A DNA stretch of 5,935 nucleotides, taken from JAJPJG01 sp034667645. Lineage in GTDB: Bacteria > Verrucomicrobiota > Verrucomicrobiia > Chthoniobacterales > Chthoniobacteraceae. Below the pieces are notes generated by a model that saw only the letters and a program-made list of their open reading frames with translations, did no database searches and was not told the origin of the DNA. Positions within the stretch are counted from its first letter, which is position 1. Every line of letters starts with the position of its first letter. The position numbers and the translations under genes are program-made. This document shows, one piece after another, positions 1 through 5,454 of this stretch. Where the stretch lies: contig JAXDQV010000192.1 in assembly GCA_034667645.1 (NCBI GenBank), positions 1 to 5,935 of the forward strand, read 5' to 3'.

Positions 1-479
1 CAGACTACGCTGAATTGCTGAAGCGCGACCTGATCGTCCGGCTTGACCAGCAGAACATTAAGCTAAGACACACCGCATCAAACTTCCCCGAGCCTGCCGA
101 ACTGCGAACCGGCTTTGGAATCATTCAGTTGGAATTCACCGTGATGTCCGGCTCGCTCGCGGGTGGGGCGCACAGGCTCAGCGTTGAGAACCGGCATCTA
201 CCCACCGCGAGTGTGTATTTGTTTAACGCCGCGAAGCCAGTTGCTGACGCAGTCGAGATCACCGCACAAAGGCGAAACGAAAACCAAAGCGCGTGCGAAA
301 TTTTCTTCACAATTCAAGCGCCGGCGACCCCTGCCCACGCGCTGAGAAATATAGGTTTGCTCGCAGCATTATTTCTTGCCGTATTCGCGGGGATATATTG
401 GACGCGAAAGAGTTCTCTGCCGCCAAAGCTCAGTTCGACGGAACCCGTCCCGCGAAAAAAGCTCGCGCCAATTTCTTAA
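1..479 (+). CDS. C-terminal part of a membrane-anchored extracytoplasmic protein (5' end outside window)
   Basis: The reading frame is open from the left edge (first full codon at 3, reading DYAELLKRDL), so the true start lies upstream; a TTG at 15 lies inside the frame and is unlikely to be the start. The visible part is about 158 residues. A beta-rich extracytoplasmic-looking region includes the phrases GAHRLSVENRHLP and SVYLFNAA. One hydrophobic segment follows (NIGLLAALFLAVFAGIYW), then a short basic tail ending RKKLAPIS. This suggests a type I-like anchor with a small cytoplasmic tail. The GAHRL..NRHLP..SVYL..NA pattern reminds me of extracytoplasmic domains seen near nickel/cobalt or HupE-type membrane proteins, but that is recollection, not a firm assignment. 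The stop is 44 bases before the EF-hand gene on the same strand, so it may be the upstream member of the same operon. Function unknown. Confidence 0.7.
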   Translation, partial: DYAELLKRDLIVRLDQQNIKLRHTASNFPEPAELRTGFGIIQLEFTVMSGSLAGGAHRLSVENRHLPTASVYLFNAAKPVADAVEITAQRRNENQSACEIFFTIQAPATPAHALRNIGLLAALFLAVFAGIYWTRKSSLPPKLSSTEPVPRKKLAPIS

Positions 480-523
480 TCCGATTCTTAACCCAACTAA
501 AAACCTCAACTCCAAAACTACCT

Positions 524-1123
524 ATGAAAAACAAAACCTATCTGAAGCTCGGCATCGCAGCTGTCTGCACCTTTACAACCATCGCCACCATTCGCTCTCA
601 GGATGGGCCACCGCCATCAGGCGGACCTGGGGGACCCGGTGAGCGTGGCGGACCGGGAGGGCCTGGCGGCGACGGTCGCGGCGGACCGGGGCGCAGAAAT
701 CCATTCCTGTCGGTGTTTGACGCCAATGGCGACGGCACTATCGACGAAAAGGAAATGATCAACGCTACGGCCGCGCTGAAGAAACTGGACAAGGATGGCG
801 ATGGCAAGGTGACGGACGATGAATTGCGTGCGGCGATGCCTGGCCGCGGCCCAGGTGGCCCCGGGGGTCAGGGTGGCCCTGGCGGTCCCGGTGGAGGGGG
901 TTCAAACAATGTGCCCCAGTTGGTGAACGACCTCTTGAAATTCGACGCAAACGGTGATGGGAAAATCTCCAAGGAGGAACTGCCCGACCGTATGAAGTCG
1001 CTCATGGATCGGGGCGACACGGACAAGGACAGTTTTCTGTCGAAAGATGAAATTCAAAAGTTATTCCAATCGCAGAACAACGCTGGAAACCGGGGCGACA
1101 GTAACGACGATCACGACCGGTAA
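524..1123 (+). CDS. Secreted four-EF-hand calcium-binding protein with collagen-like Gly-Pro spacers
   Basis: The 199-residue protein from ATG 524 begins with a basic MKNK and a hydrophobic stretch (LGIAAVCTFTTIATI), consistent with a Sec signal peptide ending near residue 25. The frame is open further upstream, but only 524 gives a signal peptide and avoids overlap with the preceding gene. There are four 12-residue EF-hand loops: D66-E77, D89-E100, D141-E152 and D165-E176. All have acidic or Asn ligands at loop positions 1, 3 and 5 and Glu at 12. The fourth has Ser instead of Gly at position 6, so it may bind more weakly. Gly-X-Y runs lie at about 33-56 and 111-125, before the first EF pair and between the pairs. 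The family binds Ca2+ and acts structurally or as a sensor; the exact role is unknown. It lies 10 bases upstream of the apbE fusion gene, so co-expression is likely. There is no clear Shine-Dalgarno. Confidence 0.88.
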   Translation: MKNKTYLKLGIAAVCTFTTIATIRSQDGPPPSGGPGGPGERGGPGGPGGDGRGGPGRRNPFLSVFDANGDGTIDEKEMINATAALKKLDKDGDGKVTDDELRAAMPGRGPGGPGGQGGPGGPGGGGSNNVPQLVNDLLKFDANGDGKISKEELPDRMKSLMDRGDTDKDSFLSKDEIQKLFQSQNNAGNRGDSNDDHDR

Positions 1124-1133
1124 GATCACAAGC

Positions 1134-2690
1134 ATGTTAACCTCTGATTTTTCTCAGGTCCCGCCGAAGCTGGCTCTGGCACTCGTAGAGCCCGAGCACG
1201 CGGCGCGTCATATTTTCCACCATGAGAATGTTCTCGGCAGTTCACTGGAACTCAAAATCGCAGCGCCTACCGAGACGCTGGCGAAACAGGCTGAATCGGC
1301 TGCTTTAGCCGAGATCGATCGCGTTGCGAAAATCATCAGCACCTATGATAGCGACAGCGCTTTTTCACGGTGGTCCAAAACCCATCAAGAAGCAGTCGAA
1401 GTTGCCCCCGAAATCATGGAAGTGCTCGCGCTCTATGACGGCTGGCAGGAGCGCAGCCAGGGCGCGCTCAACGCAGGAGCAGAATCCATCTTCCAGCTTT
1501 GGGAAAAGGCCGCGCGCGACCAGCGTCTACCTGATCAGCGCGAGATCGAAGCGGCGCTCGCCATTGCCCGGTCTCCGCATTGGAGGCTCGACCTCGCGCA
1601 AGGCACAGCCATGCATCTCGGCAAAGCTCCCTTAATACTTAACGCGGCGGGAAAAGGTTACATCGTTGGACTTGCCGGAAAAGCGGCGATGGCGGTCAAA
1701 GGTGTTCGCGGCGCCGTGGTGAACATCGGTGGAGACATTTGCGTGAAGGGAGACTTGAGCGAAACCGTGGACATTGCCAACCCGCGTGATCCGGCGGAGA
1801 ACGCATGGCCGATTGCGCGGATTGCCCTCCGAAACCAAGCTGTGGCTACGAGCGGGGATTACCGTCGCGGCGTGGATATTGCCGGCAGGCATTTTTCGCA
1901 CATCGTGGATCCTCGAACCGGGCACCCGGTTAATTATGTGATCAGCGCCACGGCCGTGGCTCCCGAGGCGGGGGACGCTGACGCGCTCGCTACCATTTTT
2001 TCGGTCCTTACGCTCGAGGAAAGCGTTCGTCTCGCGGACGAACTGCCAGGGGTGGAATGTCTTCTCATAACCAAGGATGGAAAGCGGGCAATGAGCCGCA
2101 ACTGGAGCCGTGGGGAAATGCCAATTCAACTCGCTGCCTTGGGCGATTTTCAACTTGTGTCCAATGAACCCACGTCGCCGCCTCCGAGTGTCGCGACACC
2201 GGATAGCCCGGACTGGAAATCCTCGTGTGAACTAGTCGTGAATTTGGAAGTCGCGCACATCCAAGAGCAACGCGCGCGTCGCCCTTATGTGGCGGTGTGG
2301 GTTGAGGACAAGGACAATTTTTCGGTGCGCACTTTAGCCCTCTGGTTCAACGCGAGAGAGGTTAAATACCTGAAGGAATTGCGATCGTGGAATCAAGCCG
2401 ATCAAATGCGCGCGCTCGCCGAAGGTTCCGATATCAAAGCTTCGGTATCCGGTGCAACCCGCGCAGCCGGCAAATACACGCTGAAATGGGACGGCAAAGA
2501 TAACGCGGGCAAGCCGGTCAAAGCCGGTAAATACAAGGTGCTGATTGAGGTGTCACGCGAGCACGGGACGCATCAACTAATCGAAAAGGAAATGGATTTC
2601 TCTGGAGTTCCACAGCACATCGACGTCCCTGCTAACCCGGAGATTGCCGGTGTCTCATTCGACTACCGCCAGAAAATAGAGGCGAAATAG
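1134..2690 (+). CDS. apbE: ApbE FAD:protein FMN transferase fused to a DUF2271 domain
   Basis: From ATG 1134 the protein has 518 residues. An upstream in-frame ATG at 1047 would overlap the EF-hand gene and adds no signal peptide, so it is rejected. Residues about 30-345 are ApbE: ISTYDSDSAFSRW near the start, LNAAGKGYIVG (169-179), VVNIGGD (195-201), AVATSGDYRRG, HIVDPRTG (256-263), and DALAT with D283 and T287 at the positions of the metal-binding Asp/Thr of characterised ApbE. ApbE uses FAD and a divalent cation to attach FMN covalently to Thr of target proteins. A Pro/Ser linker (SPPPSVATPDSPD) leads to a DUF2271 domain at about 360-515, recognised from RPYVAVWVEDKDNFSVRTLALWF, SGATRAAGKYTLKWDGKD and the GKYKVLIEVSREHG end. 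ApbE alone is about 330-350 residues, so the extension is a true second domain. Residues 439-442 (SGAT) resemble an ApbE acceptor motif. No signal peptide or lipobox is visible, which is odd for ApbE. Confident for ApbE, fairly confident for DUF2271. Confidence 0.93.
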   Translation: MLTSDFSQVPPKLALALVEPEHAARHIFHHENVLGSSLELKIAAPTETLAKQAESAALAEIDRVAKIISTYDSDSAFSRWSKTHQEAVEVAPEIMEVLALYDGWQERSQGALNAGAESIFQLWEKAARDQRLPDQREIEAALAIARSPHWRLDLAQGTAMHLGKAPLILNAAGKGYIVGLAGKAAMAVKGVRGAVVNIGGDICVKGDLSETVDIANPRDPAENAWPIARIALRNQAVATSGDYRRGVDIAGRHFSHIVDPRTGHPVNYVISATAVAPEAGDADALATIFSVLTLEESVRLADELPGVECLLITKDGKRAMSRNWSRGEMPIQLAALGDFQLVSNEPTSPPPSVATPDSPDWKSSCELVVNLEVAHIQEQRARRPYVAVWVEDKDNFSVRTLALWFNAREVKYLKELRSWNQADQMRALAEGSDIKASVSGATRAAGKYTLKWDGKDNAGKPVKAGKYKVLIEVSREHGTHQLIEKEMDFSGVPQHIDVPANPEIAGVSFDYRQKIEAK

Positions 2691-2704
2691 ACTTCGAGAC
2701 TTCG
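2689..2704 (+). repeat. 8-bp tandem duplication across the apbE stop
   Basis: AGACTTCG occurs twice head to tail (2689-2696 and 2697-2704), starting inside the TAG stop of the apbE fusion and ending two bases before the GTG of the next gene. It occupies the place where a Shine-Dalgarno would be expected, and none is present. Probably a slippage product. Confidence 0.75.
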
Positions 2705-2705
2705 C

Positions 2706-3317
2706 GTGAGTATTACGCATCACGTCCACGGATACTGGCGGCGCCACTTCGCATCGTTCTTTCGGGTGCTGCACATCTATATTTCGATGTTCAGCTTCGC
2801 GATCCTCTTCTTTTTCGCGTCAACTGGCTTGATACTCAACAACTCCGAGGGAAAAGCGCAGCGGACGACCTCGTTCAAGGGAAAGGTGGCTCTGGCGTGG
2901 GTCAAAACTCAGGACTCCAACGCCGTCGCGAAACTGCAAGTTGTGGAACGACTTCGCAGTGCGCATCTCATCAGAGGTGCGTTGCACGAGTTTACGATCG
3001 ATGACTCTCAATGTGCGGTCTCGTTTCGCGCGCCTGGCTACGCGGCTGACGCCACCATCAATCGCGATACGGGCGACTATGAGTTAACCGAAACCCGGGA
3101 CGGTTTCGTCGCCGTGATGACCGATCTTCACAAAGGTCAAGATGCCGGCACGGCATGGCACTGGCTTATCAACGCCTCCGCCACGCTGATCATCCTGGTT
3201 TCTGCCACGGGCATGGCACTCATGTGCTATCTTAAACGCCGGCGCTTTAACGGATTGGTAGTTGCCGGTATAGGTGTGCTGCTGTGTTACTTGATCTATT
3301 TCATCTTTGTGCCCTGA
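2706..3317 (+). CDS. Small PepSY-associated transmembrane protein
   Basis: The 203-residue inner-membrane protein starts at GTG 2706, 15 bases after the apbE fusion; no better in-frame start precedes the first helix. TM1 is about residues 22-44, within the family-like phrase RVLHIYISMFSFAILFFFASTGLILN. A soluble PepSY-like segment of about 100 residues follows and includes FTIDDSQCAVSFRAPGYAADATINRDTGDYEL. Next comes DLHKGQDAG.AWHWLINASA leading into TM2 (about 154-175), a basic KRRR turn, and TM3 (about 183-201) at the C-terminus. H23, H142 and H152 lie at or near membrane ends and could be heme ligands, though this is not established here. Larger PepSY_TM proteins have more helices and act in iron uptake or sulfite/flavin redox; this is a minimal single-unit form. 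The tight pairing with ApbE-DUF2271 suggests it is the membrane electron-transfer partner. Confidence 0.85.
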   Translation: MSITHHVHGYWRRHFASFFRVLHIYISMFSFAILFFFASTGLILNNSEGKAQRTTSFKGKVALAWVKTQDSNAVAKLQVVERLRSAHLIRGALHEFTIDDSQCAVSFRAPGYAADATINRDTGDYELTETRDGFVAVMTDLHKGQDAGTAWHWLINASATLIILVSATGMALMCYLKRRRFNGLVVAGIGVLLCYLIYFIFVP

Positions 3318-3531
3318 CATGTGGGTATTGCAGGTGGCGAAACGTTCACCGCCTTGGACCTCCGTGCTGCAGAAGCGGTCTCAACTAGTATCGGGAATGA
3401 AAATAACAACGCGCCTACGGCTACCAGTAAGATTCTAAACTCTCCTATAACTTTAATCCCGATCCGCACTTATGAAAAAAACCTGTCAGAAACTTACCAT
3501 CCTTAAATCGAAGTTTTCACTCCTTCGCACC
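3318..3531. other. Intergenic leader between the PepSY gene and the propeller gene
   Basis: This 214-base gap (154 if the propeller starts at 3472) is the first sizeable gap after the tightly packed upstream genes, so a new transcription unit may begin here. An imperfect hairpin lies at 3333-3353 (9 pairs with one GU and one mismatch, 3-base loop) but has no T run. The region 3429-3460 is AT-richer and holds TATAAC at 3446-3451, a possible -10 element without a convincing -35. No gene is supported: the small + frame at 3321-3506 has no family-like content and overlaps the propeller's first start. Confidence 0.45.
3446..3451 (+). promoter_or_regulatory. Possible -10 element (TATAAC) before the propeller gene
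   Basis: TATAAC matches the sigma-70 -10 consensus at five of six positions and lies in a locally AT-rich patch upstream of both candidate starts of the propeller gene. No recognisable TTGACA-like box sits 16-18 bases upstream, so this is a weak call made mainly from its location in the largest gap before that gene. Confidence 0.22.
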
Positions 3532-4626
3532 ATGAATCACTCCACCTCTTATTCCTCATTGATCATCGCTGCGCAGCTTGGAGCTGCCGCTTTTCTCGGT
3601 TCCCCACTTATCGTCTCGGCCGCTACCGGAGATGCTAAGCCTTACAAGATCCTAAAGACGGCGCAGGTCATGGGCTCTGGCGGACTTGATTATGTTTCTG
3701 CCGACAGCGCTGAGCGCCGGCTTTACGTTCCGCGCGGTAACGAGGTGCTTGTTTTCGATCTCGACACGTTAAAATCGGTCGGGACGATTCCGAACGCCCG
3801 TGCGCGCGGCGTGGCAGTGGACCCGAAGTCGCACCACGGCTTCTGCAGCAGCAATCCGGTGGTGATGTGGGACAGCAAGACCTTGCAGACGATCAAGACG
3901 ATCCCGGTCGAAGGTCGCCCCGACGGCATCTACCTCGATCCAGAAACCGCGCGAGTTTTTGTTTTCAGCCACTCTGCTCCCAATGCGACGGTAATTGCCG
4001 CAGCGGATGGTTCAGCGGTCGGGACGATTGATCTGGGCGGCGCGCCCGAGCAGGCCGCCAGTGACGGCCAAGGCCATCTTTATGTGGATCTCGAGGACAA
4101 AGGCCAAATTGCGGTGGTGGACTTGAAGACGTTGCAAGTCACCGCGCACTACGACCTGGCGGGCAAGGGCGGCGAACCGGCGGGGTTGGGCCTGGATGCG
4201 AAGAACCGTCTCCTTTTCGCCATGTGCCACGACCCACAGGTATGCGTGGTGGTGAATGCCGACGACGGAAAGATTCTGGCCACGTTGCCCATCGGCAGAG
4301 GCACGGACAATGGCGGATTCAATCCGGCCACGATGGAGGCATTCAGTTCGCAGGGCGACGGCACGCTCACGATCATCAAGGAAAAGGATCCGACGAGTTT
4401 CGAGATCGAGCAAACCGTGCAGACAAAATCGCGGGCGAAAACCTGCACATTAGACACCAAAACAGGGAACATTGTTTTGATCACAACCGAGCCTGCCCCG
4501 GCCCCGTCGCCGTCCGGCAGCCCCAGCCCCGTAGCGTCAGCCACGCCCGAACAAGGCCCGGGAGGCAGGCGTGGAGGCGGAGGTGGCCCAAGCCTGCTCG
4601 ATATCTTGGTTGTGGGACGCGAATAA
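3532..4626 (+). CDS. Secreted YncE-like beta-propeller protein
   Basis: From ATG 3532 the protein has 364 residues and a good Sec signal peptide (hydrophobic SLIIAAQLGAAAFLGSPLIV, likely cleavage after VSA). An in-frame ATG at 3472 would add 20 polar or basic residues in front of it; 3532 is preferred because it gives a normal signal length, but neither start has a Shine-Dalgarno. The mature part is built of repeats of about 40 residues typical of YncE/NHL-like propellers: LDYVSADSAERRLYV, VLVFDLDTLKSVGTI, RGVAVDPKSHHGF, GIYLDPETARVFVF, IAVVDLKTLQVTAHYDL, GLGLDAKNRLLFAM, TCTLDTKTGNIVLIT. A 14-base exact repeat (3776-3789 and 4016-4029) underlies two VGTI strands. The tail is a Pro/Ser linker (PAPSPSGSPSP), a Gly-Arg patch and LLDILVVGRE. 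Such propellers are usually binding scaffolds in the periplasm or outside the cell; no catalytic residues can be assigned. A link to the upstream redox cluster is inferred only from adjacency. Confidence 0.87.
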   Translation: MNHSTSYSSLIIAAQLGAAAFLGSPLIVSAATGDAKPYKILKTAQVMGSGGLDYVSADSAERRLYVPRGNEVLVFDLDTLKSVGTIPNARARGVAVDPKSHHGFCSSNPVVMWDSKTLQTIKTIPVEGRPDGIYLDPETARVFVFSHSAPNATVIAAADGSAVGTIDLGGAPEQAASDGQGHLYVDLEDKGQIAVVDLKTLQVTAHYDLAGKGGEPAGLGLDAKNRLLFAMCHDPQVCVVVNADDGKILATLPIGRGTDNGGFNPATMEAFSSQGDGTLTIIKEKDPTSFEIEQTVQTKSRAKTCTLDTKTGNIVLITTEPAPAPSPSGSPSPVASATPEQGPGGRRGGGGGPSLLDILVVGRE

Positions 4627-4628
4627 TC

Positions 4629-5021
4629 GCGCGCCGGGAGGAGGTGCATCGGCGCGAAGGTCTTGAAGCCGGCCTGGGTGGCGAGTTCGAGATCCCGTTT
4701 GACGAGGCGATCTTCGGCGGGCCAGCCCGAAGTGAGAGTCGGAACTACTGGATCAGGCGGGAGGGAGCTGAACCGGTGATCGTGCCCGAGGTGGAACGCT
4801 TCGGCGAGAAGGACAAGACGACCGGCGAGCAAAACTGGGAGGACGTGCCCGCGTATTCAGCCGTGGAGGGGCTCCTGCTGCCGCAGCCACCGGGGAAAGA
4901 ATACCGGCTCCTGAAAGTCGTTACCCAGCCCGCAACCATCGAACAAATCGCCCGCTTGGGGAGCGACCGCGCGCCGGTGTTTACATCCCGGCTAGGAGCA
5001 ATTCCAGATGGAGCTCGTTAG
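4629..5021 (+). pseudogene. Coding-like 3' fragment of an unrecognised gene
   Basis: After the propeller stop, the frame ending at TAG 5019-5021 translates to about 130 residues that look like real protein. It contains FDEAIFGGPARSESRNYWI, EPVIVPEVERFGEKDKTTG, EQNWEDVPAYSAVEGLLLP, PPGKEYRLLKVVTQPATIE and IARLGSDRAPVF. GC-rich third codon positions run throughout. No ATG or plausibly spaced GTG/TTG opens it: the GTG at 4644 directly abuts the GGAGGAG string. Upstream the frame only runs through the propeller gene as a shadow. I read it as the 3' end of a gene whose 5' part was lost at the junction with the propeller; an unusual start cannot be excluded. I do not recognise the family, and no transmembrane or signal segment is visible. 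Confidence 0.45.
4630..4656 (+). other. GC-rich hairpin just after the propeller stop, with a purine-rich loop
   Basis: CGCGCCG (4630-4636) and CGGCGCG (4650-4656) form a perfect 7-bp stem with a 13-base loop beginning GGAGGAGGT. It starts 4 bases after the propeller's TAA. There is no T run behind it, so it is not a classical intrinsic terminator; it may stabilise the 3' end or be chance in GC-rich DNA. The loop contains the only strong Shine-Dalgarno-like string noted before any candidate gene here, yet no suitable in-frame start follows it. Confidence 0.45.
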
Positions 5022-5239
5022 GCGATTTTCGACACCGTCCAAACCTCCTTGAGCTCATCCGCCAGCACGACGCGCTGGCCAATTTCTGCTCCGAGCATGG
5101 AGAACTCCGATGCAATGGGCATGAGGAGTTTTTGCAGAGCGGTGGTGGCCGGCGTTTCCCGCGTCGGGGCTCAATCCGCGCCGATAAGGCCGAGGCAGAT
5201 GGCGTAGCGCGCGAGGCTCGCGACGCCGTGGTGCCTTGA
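5018..5239 (-). pseudogene. Coding-like broken fragment converging on the + fragment
   Basis: On the minus strand the frame ending at TAA (5018-5020 on +) reads APTRETPATTALQKLLMPIA, then SEFSMLGAEIGQRVVLADEL, then KEVWTVSKIA, which looks like a genuine helical C-terminus. Going upstream it is cut by an in-frame TGA (5171-5173) and then continues as RHHGVASLARYAICLGLIGAD. A premature stop inside otherwise coding-like sequence, and no credible start, suggest a decayed gene; the limit at 5239 is approximate. Its stop overlaps the TAG of the + fragment by two bases, so two coding ends meet tail to tail. Family not recognised; a + strand frame across the same bases is also open for part of it, so the call is tentative. 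Confidence 0.35.
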
Positions 5240-5454
5240 CGTATTTGCTGATTGTCCCCAGTCTTGCAATACGCCGTTCATAGGCGGTGCGTTTTCGATT
5301 CCGCGCGACACGGCAAGGGTGCTCTGCCGGGCCGAACTGAGGACAATGCGTTTCAACTTCAGCCAGAAGCAGGACATTATGAAACCTACCCACCTCGTCC
5401 AAATGTCCCGGTATTCCATGTGGAATCCCCCCAACTGATAACCAAATACCACAA
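5240..5454. other. Region without a supported gene, upstream of the DUF7452-like gene
   Basis: Several overlapping frames are open here on both strands, but none has a family-like translation, consistent composition or plausible start, and most run antisense into the next gene. The last 60 bases are A/C-rich and contain the inverted repeat at 5413-5426, so promoter or operator sequence for the gene at 5455 probably lies here. TTGACG at 5236-5241 looks like a -35 box, but no -10 stands at a usable distance. Confidence 0.4.
5413..5426. promoter_or_regulatory. Inverted repeat ATTCCA-TG-TGGAAT upstream of the DUF7452-like gene
   Basis: A perfect 6-bp inverted repeat with a 2-base spacer ends 28 bases before the ATG at 5455. 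Beyond a mismatched pair, two further G-C pairs flank it (5410-5411 with 5428-5429). The size and symmetry fit a dimeric regulator site in the 5' region of the gene, or a short hairpin in its leader. No factor can be named. Confidence 0.3.

Noticed and set aside
598..950. Proline-rich minus-strand frames opposite the EF-hand gene
   Set aside because: They are the antisense reading of the Gly-Pro spacers and EF loops; the + strand has the recognisable protein.
1632..2153. Minus-strand frame of 173 codons inside apbE
   Set aside because: It is fully antisense to conserved ApbE motifs, with no start context or recognisable content.
3333..3353. Hairpin after the PepSY gene as an intrinsic terminator
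   Set aside because: The stem has one mismatch and one GU pair, and no T run follows (TTGGACC), so it does not meet the usual criteria.
4149..4832. Long minus-strand frame of 227 codons
   Set aside because: Most of it is antisense to the propeller gene, and its upstream part has no family-like content; the + frame over the same bases looks more like protein.
5236..5270. TTGACG as the -35 box of a promoter for the DUF7452-like gene
   Set aside because: No -10-like hexamer lies 16-18 bases downstream, and the site is more than 200 bases from the start.
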